Source of the DNA: Pontederia crassipes
Taxonomy: Eukaryota > Streptophyta > Magnoliopsida > Commelinales > Pontederiaceae
NCBI GenBank assembly: GCA_030549335.1
Contig: CM060188.1
Coordinates: 10,912,001-10,976,000 of the forward strand
Direction: 5' to 3'
DNA length: 64,000 bases
The notes under the pieces were generated by a model. That model worked only from the letters and a program-made list of their open reading frames with translations, was not told the origin of the DNA and searched no databases. Every line of letters begins with the position of its first letter. Position 1 is the stretch's first letter. A program made the translations under genes and the position numbers. Below, one piece after another: positions 34,101-45,890 of the stretch.

Positions 34101-37100
34101 AAATCTTGATCTCATGTATAAACTACAATATAGTTGAACATAAGAACAAATGTACTCTTCTTCCATCAACTGGCCTGCGAATACGGCACAGAGGATACAT
34201 ATTTCCATCAATTTTAAAATTAAGATATTATGCCAAAAGACAGGTTAAGAAACTTGTTGGAATAATATGACACTGAACCCCAATGAACTTCTAGATGTAT
34301 ACTGAAACATTTATGAAAATTGGGTATGGCGTCAATACTAAAAAGTCAGGTAGGCTTCATTTCCTCTAGAAATAGTAGCAGTTATATCCATTAGTCTATG
34401 TTCTTCAGTGTTAGCCTTTTTATAGTTGCAGTAACTACCCCTTCGTGTTATAAACACATTAATGAGTTCAGAATTTACGGGGACCTCTCTAAAAGACTGT
34501 TTATCAACTTTGCTAATGGAGTATGGTCCACTCCATAAGAACTATTTTAGCTTGTGTCCTATTGAGTGCACAAGTTATGGAGAAACAACTTCGGAAATGA
34601 GGGAGAGTAAACAGGAAGCCGTTTCTACTAGGTAATCTATTATCCTTATGCATGAAGACAAAAAATTAATCGTTGTGGTCGGACTGAATCTATTATGAAT
34701 TTCTGACCACATTCTCCATAGGGCCCCCTTATCTCTTCCTTCTTCGAGTTTGGGTTATGAAAGAAGGAACTGAGAAGGAGGTATAGGCAACAACTGGTTT
34801 TATTATGGGACTTAGTTGTAATTATGTTTAATATTCTTACACTTTTATCGCTAATAGCATTTATCTTATTTTCATTTTCACAATCATATATTTCACTTGC
34901 ATTTTCAATATGTAACATTGGTATCAAAATCAAAAAGTTCGTATCACCTATCCAATTCATGCCCTTTAGTCCAACTTTGCAATAATTTCCAGCATTTATC
35001 AGTCAAATTACAAATCATTGACTTATATAACAATAGATGCAACAACTTCAAAAGCTCAAAAAAGCTGCATTCATTTAGGAGAAATCAAATTTCATGCACA
35101 TTGGGGCATTTTTACACAGATGAATTTTGAGGACAAGGCAAATCCTTTTTTTTTTGGGTGAGGAGGTGTGGGTGTGTGTACTAATATGATATAGATTTGC
35201 ATTACTTGAGTGAATAATAGATTTGATAAGGAAATAATGGACAATTTTCAATTATTAACTTTGTTATAGTTGTGTTAATGTTGGAAATACACTGACGGGT
35301 TCTAAAATTATGAACATCCTTCTAAAAGATTGTTTAAAACTTTAAAGTTTGGCTCACTCCATAAAGATGATTTTATCTTGAAGATTCATCCACTTGAAAA
35401 ACAAATTATTAGTTGTGATTGTGTTAAAAAATCTTGCACTTTTTTCCATTAATCATATCTATCTTAGTTTCATTTTCGTGATCATCTTTTCATTTATATT
35501 TATCTTAGTTTCATTTTCACGATCATTTTTTCAATTATATTTATCTTAGTTTTATTTTCACTAACAACCAAGAAATCAATTCTTATATGCACCTTCAGGA
35601 AGTCCCCAAAATTTAACACATTCACATTTAACAGTAATTTCCTTCAATACAAAAAAAAAAGAAACTTTAGGTTTGAGATGTAACAATTGAACTGTAGACC
35701 AGTCTCAACTACCAATGACATGACACTATCTCCAATGTACGTTGTTTTAGCCTTCTTTAAGATATTAGTGTGAGCATCCTAAGGTGAAAATTAATGTTGT
35801 ATCCATAGGTCCTGGAAATCAAGCACCCAAAATATTAGGAACAGTATGTTTCCAGTAAGATGTGAATTTGAGCAGGTGATATAAAATCTAATTGATCTGA
35901 TAATCAGATTATACTGGCAGGAGCAATAAACTAGTTCCTTCATAAATATTCAATCATCTCACTAGTTTCAACTTTCAGTATAATCATCAAGTCTCTTTCT
36001 TGAATGCTTCAACATGTGTCATATGATTTAAACAGCAGCATCAAACAGTTGGACAGAAAACCACATAACTTCCAAATCATTCTCACAGATGGTTTACTTG
36101 ACAAAATGATGATGATCATGATCATGATCAGAAGATCACTGCCATCAAACAGTGTCATATAATGCTCAAGGAATTTCTTAATTACTATCTATTTGATCAA
36201 GGACGCACCTCAAAACAAATGAAATCAATTCCTCCAATGTTTTCAACTTGTTTGTTAACAAAAGTTGGACTTTCTGAGAGAGCAATGCCAGGTCCCTCTG
36301 AACTCTGATAGAACATGTTTGTCAGCATGCAGATAAGTTTACAATGAATGCTCTCAGCCCATGAATGCTCTCTGCTAACTTCTAAAAGTGTCTTAACAAC
36401 CTGTGAAGAAGATTCAAATAAAAAAACCAGAGAAGTTACATAAACTTTTGCATGAAGAAAGCTTGCTTCTGTCAAGTAGAACATAATTCATCGCCGATGG
36501 AGACAACTTTTAGAGTTCATTGAGGTGAAATAAATAGCATGAGTTTCCCTTTTCTCTTATGACCTTGGATTTATTGAAGTAGAAGCCAGCTAGGATTCAT
36601 ATATCTCGATCTAAAGCACAACATAATTCTTCCACCAACAAAGAAAAACAAAAGAAAAATGATCGATGGCTTGTGGCACAAGTTTGTTAGTTTGTAGCAT
36701 CTGAAACTGAGATTATGCTCCTATTTTTAATTCACAAGGCCAATACAGGTAAAACTTGTCTACTAGCAAGATAAGTATATATGATTATGACTTTCTAATC
36801 TTTCACCTACTTTTATTATTTTGAAGGATATATGAACTTAAAACCTAGTATGCCAAGCATAAATTCCTTGATAATAACATCTTTCTCATGATTCGAAATG
36901 ATGACAGAAAAGTATATATAAGTTTCTGATTTTCTAATATTTCACCTTCCTCTAAACTACAGGTTTTTCTTTTAGGAAACTGCATTAGTATTTAAATTAA
37001 TGTGCAACACAAATATATTATGACCTTAACAAGATCTATGACTACCAAAGGTGGTGACGTTTCCATGAAAGCCAAGGATGTGGATTAACCCTAAAAGAAT

Positions 37101-40100
37101 ATCTATGCCTGTGAGAATTGAACAACCGCCTCCCCCCACCCCACCCCACCCCCAAAAAAAATGTTTGCGGTAAAAGAATATATATCATAAACATTTGCAA
37201 AATCATCTAAGTCTGCCATAGGCAGCAATACATGAGGACATGGTCCAATTCAACCCCCACTCCACATCCACCAATGCACACAAGTCTAATTGTTGAGCTT
37301 TCTAACTGCTCAAGGATCAAAGACAATTTTTCTTTCCCCAAAAAAATAACTAAGTTGCCCATTTATGTAGAACAAGTTCCCTGTTGGATGTAATGAGATG
37401 CAATTACTGTAGAAACAATGATAAAACTTGAAATGAGAATCTTCATTCAACATCTACTATTTGTTCTTCTAAAAAACACTCAATCTTCTTTAGAATAATA
37501 GCAGGTCTATATCAGGGTAATTGTTCAGAATCCAACAGCACCTTAATGTTAAAACAACTATGATCCTACATCTAATGCTGTAATCATGAAGACCTGTAAG
37601 TCATGAACAGGTACTCAAGCTTCTTGATCATCATTATCCTTCTTCATAACATTTTTTTTTTTGAAACGATTCTTCATAACATTTTGTGAAAAAATATAAC
37701 ATAATGTTCATAAAAAAATATACTACATAATTAAAGCAAAAGAATGTAAACCAAAAGTACCATAAATTCTCTTGAAAAAGTACCACAAAGGTTTCATGAT
37801 AATGAAAATGACTAAAAGAATACTTTGCTGTTTGACTCCATTTTAAGCCGTATTCTGGAACTTGGATTGACCGGAATGCAGGCATGTGCATTAAAATCTC
37901 AAAAATCTACAATCATGTGATCTGAAAACTGCCAGATACACTATGTAAAGGGCATTATTCGTCAGGCATGATGACTATAACTGGCAAGTGATCAATTTTT
38001 CACTATCATAAAAGGCATTAATCTTTGTGTAGCTAATATATAATGCAGGTAAAGTCAATAAAGCAATAGTTCTCACCCTTATGTCAAGGCCATCCAACCT
38101 GTTCCTCAATATTTGCCCCCTATCATAAACGAAAAAAAATAGACAACTTAAGGCAGATGCCCAAACAATTTCCTCCCTCTCTTCTGTCTGCGATACATTA
38201 CAAAAATATAGTTAAGCAGGACATTGTTGAGAGATAATAAAACTTTTAATGTCACAACTTAGAATGAATTCTCATGGCATTCTAACTTAATATGAGCATG
38301 CCATGTCAAAACAATGCCGTAGACAGCACGCAGACGATAAGAAACAGGCAGGTTTTGATAACAGACAACAATAACAGCAATTGAAGCCAAAATATTGATA
38401 TTCAAAAAGTACTACAGCAAAACCAAATAATATGCCTATGAATAAAAATTAGTATCATTTTTTATTGATGATGGGCATCATATATGACCGGGCACAACAT
38501 TGAAAACATTTACTACAATGAACTATTATTTTTAAAATAAAAAAATTATATATTATCACAAAAATCATGGAAATACCTATTTCAAGGAATCAAGACTAGC
38601 AAATGCAACAAAAAAGTAGTGAAACGCCTACTTCAAAGAATACAAAAAAAGAACAAACGGAGCTACAATAAATATACTACCTAAATTTTATAGTTTTAAC
38701 ATAGCGACACATCCACAGTTTCTTATCCTGAATGCGAACTCCTGCCTATATATCCCAAAACTCCATTGAATAGTCAAGAAAATGAATCTGCTCAATATTG
38801 ACACTTGTCTTCACAAATTATTGGAGGGGTGTCTTGACTGAATAAAAAATGAGCAGTGACTAGATATGAAGGTTTCCTTGATAACTATGAACAAATGACC
38901 AAAATGTCATTTTTAAAAATGAGCAGTGACTAGATATGAAGGTTTCCTTGATAACTATGAACAAATGACCAAAATGTCATTTTTCTTTTTTCTTTTTTCT
39001 TTGAATAATGTATCTTTTACAATCGGCTGAACAAGAAATGAGTAATCACTAAAACTATTGGCATCAAATGTCTATTATAGCATTCATTTTATTTCTCTTA
39101 AAATGTCAACAGTTCACATTAATTAGGAGCATCAGGGCACTAAAAGATTACACAGTAAACCACAAGTGCATTTATGATCAGTAGAATAAATTTACTCAAA
39201 TATCTGAATTTTTATATAGCATTTGATTACCAATTTTCTTGATGGTTGTTTGACCTTGTTTGTTTTTTCTAAGTTATTACTTTTATCAGAAAGTTAAGCT
39301 TGAGGCCATATATTGCCATTTGTTTTCATCTCGAAGTGTGCTTCAACCACAGCTGAGTATAAGAGTGAAAGTCTAGATAGATATTAGGACAAAAGGTAAA
39401 TCATCATATCTAGAGCATCCAAGTATCAGATAAACCTTTAGAGAAGAAAAAAATATATGCCAAGGCCATTAATATGCGTTTTCTCCTTTTTTAGTATTTT
39501 TCTTTTTTTGGGAGAGAGCTAGCAGCATGGCTAGTTTAAGTCTCTACAGGCATGCAAAGAGTTTTTCTCTTAGAATTACATGCATGCAAATGAAATTGTA
39601 ACATATTTAGAAAGATTCAGATTGAATATTACCTGAACAAGAAGGCTCATTATTTCATATAGTATGACCAAAATCCAGGATTCAAACTTATCAACAGCTG
39701 AAGATATCCTTTCTTGTATGTTTGGTTCTGCACTCAATTTCTCTATTGTACTTAATTGTTCCTCATTGTTCAAATCAGGCTCTTGTAAAGATTCATGAGG
39801 TGGATCTTCAGGTAACATAGGCTCCAGCAATTGTGCATGAATTCCAAGGTTTAAAATAAAATCAAACGCCCTAGCTCTTGATAGTGGCTTTCGAGAACTA
39901 AGCATGCCCTGAGAAATCAAGTAATAAAATCAAGGAAACCAGCTACAGTGGAATTACCAAGGCATAACGAAAATTTTATCACCTCTAGCATATAAAGAGT
40001 GAGAGCAGCAGTTCCCGTATCCATCACATACCTACAAATGAGGGCCGTAAATGGAAAAAAAAGGAGGAATAAAAAATGCAAGGCTGCAGTAGTTTCTGTT

Positions 40101-43100
40101 TGGTAAGCTACATAAAACAGAAACATTTCATACATCATGTCAACATATGGCATATTAGCCTACTTCCATCTGAACTTTGCTAGACACTCTTTCTTGAAAA
40201 TAAACTCCAGGTTTTTTTTTTTGTGAAAGACAACGGCACATAAAAATATGTTCAGGAACACCACGACAAGTCTTGCAACTAAGAAACTTAGAAAGGTCTC
40301 AATTTCTACACGATAGCAGCTAAAGAATGAAATTGAATAAAACCACTGAACAGAAGTGCTCAGCAGTTAAGTTCCAAAAGAACTGGAAGGCCTATATGAT
40401 GAAGGTAAAGTTCAAGATTATTAAGGGAATAATTACATCGCTTATTTTGACAATCATACAGTTCAAACATGCATGATGCCCTTAACCACATTAACTTCAT
40501 AAATATATTTTGCTGCATACAGTTTGGAATCACCTACACAGCATCTCTTAAGGATCTATTGGATGTCAAGTAACACTGAAAAAGTATCATAAATATAAGA
40601 ATTAAACATGCATAATCTACACATGGATTGGTTAATTATCCAAAAAGGAAATAATATGGACATGTAAATCCCTCTAAAAAAATGGACAAATAAATAGAAA
40701 AAACTTCAAATTGCAGAAAATCTACCATAGCTTACATGTCAATTACAAGTTTGATCAACACACTAGCTGCAACATCGGAAGCAGGCTGGCCATTGTTGCC
40801 AATTATCTTTGGCGTACTCAATTGATTTGTAATTGGCGAAGAGGACTCTGAGCAAACCTCAGCAATCACTTCACGGATTTCAGCAAAATTTAATTTCAAG
40901 GGTTGCTGCTCACTGAGACACCCAAGTATAACAACAACAAAAAAGAGGAGCTAATAAGAATACTCGACACAAGCCTACTTTATAAGAAGTAAATGATATG
41001 ATATGCAAAAGTTGTTTCGGCCAATAACAGCTTACAGGAACTAATATGACATACAACAAATGAATAAAAAACATACACCAATAAGTAGAACATAATAAAG
41101 CGTATGTAACATGATGAAAGGACTGTCAATAGAAAGATGTATATCTAAACTTTGTAGAATGCAGTATTCATGTATAAGGAATGGGATAGTAATTATGGCT
41201 GATTAATGTTGATGATAATTGAACTACATATTTCCCCTCTTGCAACTATGGTCTGCAGTGAAGAGATACCATATTTATAGAATACCATATAATATGATGT
41301 GGGCATAGAATCTCACACCCATGTACTTGAATGTGAATAAAAAGTACAAGATGAACAAGGAATCCTAAATAGGGCTGCATCAACTTATACAGCATGTTTT
41401 GGAGATGCAACAGTGAATCACTTATCATGCACCTCTTGTTACCCTGTCTCAAAAAGACTAAGAAGCTCAGTGTGTTCGAACAACATGAAAGTTGTTTTTT
41501 TTTTTTTGAGAGAGGGAGAGAGAGAACAACATGAAAGATTTTTTTTGAAACAAAGAACAACATGAAAGTTGAGAACCAAACATTAGATCATATCAGTAAC
41601 ACAACGATAATAGGATATATACAAAGGAAGTTTGTCATGGCCATACTTCCTTCATGACCAGGTGTCAAGTTGTGTTGTTCTAAACATGGACACTCACCAA
41701 AGTTCATGTCATTCAATGAAGATCAATTGAACTATGAAGATAATCCCTACATAACTGATCAGTACTATTCAGAAGACAGGAATTGCAAATTTTTCGTTGG
41801 GCACATTTTCATACCTGTAGTGCCTATACTGAAAAAGTGGGCGAGCCCGTGGATTGAATGTGCTCACAGGAATATTAGTCCTGAAGAGAAATAGTTGCCT
41901 CAATTAAATTAGCTCATGACCAAAGAGCAGTGTTAAATAAGTCAATCTTATTGAGGAGAAAGAAAACCAGCAACTTAAGAAAAATCTAACAGATTAAGGG
42001 CTCGTGTGCCTCTGAATTACTAATTTGTCATTTTTTCCAATTATGAGGTCATATCATTTAAAACCACAACTTCAATGAATCATTCAGAAGCGCATTTTGG
42101 GCAGACTTTTACCAAGACATTTTTTTAAGAGAAAAAAGGATGCTATTTTTAGTAGTCCCCTATTTTATCAAATCTTAAAGCCAAATTACATTTTTCTCCT
42201 ATTTTAATTACAATCCCACAAAAATCTTACATGTTTGCAACCAATCTGATTACAACAGCATCAATCATCGAATGCTAAAATTTAACTAAACTGAACTGAT
42301 GAAACAGTATAAAATAATGAGGAAACACACAAGTTCTGGGAGACATACCAAATTTGTTGAGGACCCAGTTTCATACGTTTCGCAGCTGTTATTGCTTTCA
42401 AGTGGCTGTCAGCTGATGTGCAATCAGCAGCCATGATCATTGAAGGCTGTAACAGGCCAATATCTGGTATCTCATCCATTCTATACTTTGATGCTTGAGA
42501 TTTAATTTTAGCTTCAAGATCTCTGATAAGTAATGTTGCAGCACCAGTTTCAAGGAATCCATGATTGTGAGCATCCTCCAACATCAAAGAACTACTGGAT
42601 GAAAACAAGTATCACATTGTATTCAGATATGCAACAAAAAGAAAACAGCTTCTTCAAATTGAGGGCTAGAAAAGGGCAAGACTCACATATGCAAGTAAAT
42701 CAAGGGTGATAAAAAGAAGAAATTTATGAGGTACCTTTCTCTTAAAGATGTTGTTTGATATTCCTTGTCCGCAGGCCATCGCCATTTAAGGAGGTCAACA
42801 AATATATAGTTAATACCTTCTCCGATATTAGCTTCTTCAAGACTCGATAGTTTAGAAGTAGACGGGATTGAATCTTCTTTCAACATAAGTGTGGTCCTGC
42901 CACCTAATTCTGTACTAAGCTGAGAGCTAAATGATCTACTCAATAGGGATGAAAGGCTTGGAAGTGATTGTTTTAAAGCAGTTGAAGCTTCTACTGCTGA
43001 TGGTTGGAAAGACAGTGTTGGGGTATGGCGTGCCACAAGTGAACGAACATAGTTTAAGGACTTAACAAGAGAGGGAGACGCATAGTTGGATGCTAATGGT

Positions 43101-45890
43101 GAAGAAACTAAAGCATTTGGCGTCAATGATGTTCCGTACCGTTGGCTTAGTGATCTAGATCTTAATGAGGCAGATTGACTTGTTACTGATTCACATTCAA
43201 CTATTAAATTTACACAGAAAAGATCAATCTGCCGCAATATGTGCATTCCAGGTATGTATCTGCATGCAAAAACAATGAAAAATAATTGAGAAATATATCT
43301 TTATAGAAAGAGAAGGATAACTATAATTGGTTATAGCACAAGATATCACTTACTTGATAAGATACCGTTTCAATAATGCTACACACTTTGGAACCACAGC
43401 AGGGCTAGTGGAAAAAAAACAACAAAAAAAAGTTTCCCAAAATATTAGTTAAGAGCCATCATAACAGTATCATGCTTGCAAAACAAGACAGTATAGAGTT
43501 TCAACAAAATAATATTTCTTACATCCTTTCTGACATAGTTTCTATACATTTTGTATCTTTGAATTTTCGTTTTCACAAGACAATTAGAACTAATAAGCCA
43601 AAGATGCATGCTTTTTCACGGAGGCTTCTTCAAATACAAAAGAAAATTATGGATGACTTCCGAGATATATGATTTGGATATAGAGTAAGTTCATATGCCT
43701 TAAACAAAGAAAAAGGGTATTGAATGGCCAATGGACCCTTAACAAGAGTAGGGATAAACAGCATAGCGACTCACCATTATTGATGTTTGGAATTAATTAA
43801 CACAATAACAGAAAAATAAAAAATGAATCTGAACAGAGAGAACAGTCATATCATTTAAGCATTACAACTTTTTTAATCCATGAATTTCTCGAAAAAGAAA
43901 CTTTTTAATCCTTGAAGTATGGTACCTTCTATCCATCTCCGCAAGAGCATGTTCTACAAGCACACTATATGCCATGTCAGTGGTTGATGGGCTAGCAATA
44001 TATTCCTGCCAGCATCAATAGTATCAATGTCAACATTGGGGAGAAGCTGAGACACGAATATTATACACAAATTATAAGATAAAATCAAAAGTGGGAAAAG
44101 AACATCAGTTAACAAAGATGGAAATATAAATCAGGTTCTCTATAATAGCATTTTTTTCCCTTGGAGGGTCTTGACTCTTGTTGCACAATGACAATACGAA
44201 AAATGCAGCAAGTTGTCTCAAAGAATTACCTAGGATGAAAATCCACAAAAAGGTTGCAGCAGCTAGTTTCTCAACAACAACAACAACAACAAAGCCTTAT
44301 CCCACTAGGTGGGGTCGGCTACATGGATCATACGACGCCATATTCGTTGATCCATGTTCATAAGATTCGACATGATTTTATGTTGGCTGTCGGGGCCTAA
44401 CACAACCCTCCTCCTTTATCCGGGCTTGGGACCGGCTATAAAATATAGGCGGAGTAGCAGCTAGTTTCTCAAAAAAAAAAAAAAAAAAAAAGGTTGAAAC
44501 AGCGTGTTTGTTATAGTTTTCAAATCAAATGGAAGAATGTAACTGATGAAATAAACATTCTAACGATAAAACATATAATTAATTGGAACCACTTTATCAT
44601 TCCTCCTCAAATTTTGTTATGCTAAAGAAAGAGGACATCAAAAGACCATTTGATTGTTCCACGGATGAAATATAGGCCATAGTTGTTTCGCTGTTGTCTA
44701 GTTTAGCCGTCATATCAGGTTAAGAAAATTTGTGCTCTATGCATTTTTCATAGCATTCCCTTAATACCATAATTTTCTTTATTTTCGTGTGTAAAATGAA
44801 CTTTATTTAGCTGTGCAATGGAGTAGAATAAGCAGAAGAAAATAGAAATAAAATGATCATTAAATTAGTCTAGTTGACACTTCTTTTCCATTCCGTTGTG
44901 ATCTTCATGTCAAAGACCGACCAACTTCATTGAATGTTATCACACAGAATCAGGATCTAGTAATGCTTCTAATTTTTTTTATAGAAGTAATATTTCTTAT
45001 TAACTTCTTGAATTGTAGAATTTGTCTGAGTTCTTTTCAAAATAAGATTGTGAAACAGATATTTAACCCTGACAGCTCATCAGCTAGATGTCAGTTGGGA
45101 ACTATCAAACAAAAATCTCATTTATGGAAAGTGGAGAAATAGAATTCAAGAAAGGAAGAGCACCCACTCAAACACTTACATCATAGTTAAGTAGAATGGT
45201 GGCCAATCAGAATCGCATTGCCACATAGAGCAGTTTAAATCTCAGAAACTGAATCAACTTTATTAGCTTAAATATCATAAGATCATACGCTTTTTTCGGT
45301 TATGTTCACTTTTTTTCTCAGAAAGCTGGTATTTCCAACTGAAGTTGACATTTTGAATTCTAACCCTATCGCTCTGATAGTGTTCCCAGTTTTCAAAAGA
45401 TTGAAACAATCTATGAAGAAACGGAATTCGACGGCGAAACAATCCTCCATTCCTTTTGTTCAAATCCCAATATCGATTGCAGAATTTACGACCCTATTGC
45501 AGCCGACACGACATCGAAAGGTCAAAATAGAAAAAAAAAACAAATGTCGAGGATAAAGCCATAGAAGGATCCCCAACAGGCGAACAGCTGAATGCTCACC
45601 CGCAGCAACCTGGTGGCATCGGTGGCGTTGCCCGAGGGGTACCCCTGGAGAACATGGGGAACGCCGGAGACGGCGACCGCTGACGACGACGAAGCCGACG
45701 ACGAGAGGCAGTCGGCGACCGCCCTCCTCAGCGGCTCCGGCGGCCTCATGGCGGCCGCTCTCTGCGCCGTCCGCCTCAGCGACGACGACGATGACGACGC
45801 CCCGTAGAGCCGCGAGCTCCCAGGGCTCTGGGACGGGCTGTAGCTAAGCGCCGCCCTCTTCGACCCCGCCACCGCCTCCTCCGACGGCAT
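31115..45890 (-). CDS. Large conserved plant protein, function unknown, probably ARM/HEAT-like
   Basis: Sixteen exons keep phase through GT-AG sites to 1203 residues: 45890-45600, 44005-43926, 43404-43354, 43259-42735, 42594-42349, 40912-40736, 40031-39983, 39908-39633, 38187-38077, 36400-36209, 34033-33758, 32963-32343, 32138-31639, 31566-31506, 31413-31345, 31201-31115. The first exon is GC-rich and encodes a Ser/Ala-rich low-complexity start; a second Ser-rich stretch lies in exon 4. The rest is leucine-rich and looks all-helical, without signal peptide or membrane segment. The last ~240 residues (exons 13-16) look most conserved-like, with [12 protein letters not shown] near the end. I recognise the type as a plant protein of unknown function; an ARM/HEAT fold is inference. 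The introns hold a LINE fragment, micro-insertions and a 70-bp duplication but no break in the coding sequence. Confidence 0.88.
31270..31314 (-). repeat. Micro-insertion in intron 15, 16-bp duplication
   Basis: aaggatgtacgtattt occurs at 31270-31285 and 31299-31314. The 13-base insert is a T run then AGCAGA, which reads TCTGCT plus A run on the minus strand. Confidence 0.7.
33040..33078 (-). repeat. Micro-insertion in intron 11, 11-bp duplication
   Basis: gcagcagtgtt occurs at 33040-33050 and 33068-33078. The 17-base insert reads TTTTTTGCTCTAAAAAA on the minus strand. Confidence 0.65.
33287..33326 (-). repeat. Micro-insertion in intron 11, 12-bp duplication
   Basis: acagataattag occurs at 33287-33298 and 33315-33326. 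The 16-base insert reads CCTCTAG then an A run on the minus strand. It lies only about 240 bp from the previous one. Confidence 0.68.
34440..35561. repeat. Two diverged direct-repeat copies in intron 10
   Basis: About 34440-34900 and 35260-35561 share diverged blocks in order: a ctaaaaga-ttgttta block, a cactccataa block, and atttatctta-tttcattttca. The second copy ends in three tandem units of about 48 bp (35460-35561). Family not recognised. Confidence 0.5.
37640..37685 (-). repeat. Micro-insertion in intron 9, 16-bp duplication
   Basis: ttcttcataacatttt occurs at 37640-37655 and 37670-37685. The 14-base insert reads TCGTTTCAAAAAAA on the minus strand. Confidence 0.7.
38845..38984. repeat. 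Perfect tandem duplication, period 70 bp, in intron 8
   Basis: The segment starting aaaaatgagcagtgac repeats 70 bases later with no visible difference over about 70 bases, so the duplication is recent. Confidence 0.88.
41478..41570 (-). repeat. Double micro-insertion in intron 5, one target triplicated
   Basis: gaacaacatgaaag occurs three times, at 41478-41491, 41524-41537 and 41555-41568. The first gap holds a T run plus GA-rich bases (about 32). The second holds a T run plus GAAACAAA (17), which reads GTTTC plus A run on the minus strand, like the insert at 37656. Confidence 0.7.
43866..43916 (+). repeat. Micro-insertion near the 5' splice site of intron 2
   Basis: Near-identical 18-19 bp (aactttttaatcc...tgaa) at 43866-43884 and 43899-43916 flank TTTCTCGAAAAAGA. 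It ends about 10 bases inside the intron, whose donor is at 43925. Confidence 0.5.
44258..44472 (-). mobile_element. RTE-type LINE 3' end, 181 bp, in intron 1
   Basis: agcagctagtttctcaa is duplicated at 44258-44274 and 44456-44472, bounding 44275-44455. On the minus strand the insert ends in the CCCCACCTAGTGGG hairpin and (TTG)n, as the LINE at 22.6 kb does. Its upstream part (GCCGGTCCCAAGCCCGG) is the known segment just upstream in plant RTE 3' ends. It is severely 5'-truncated and carries no coding. Confidence 0.93.

Noticed and set aside
41670..41894. 74-codon plus-strand frame
   Set aside because: Lies in intron 5 of the large gene on the other strand, with no domain.
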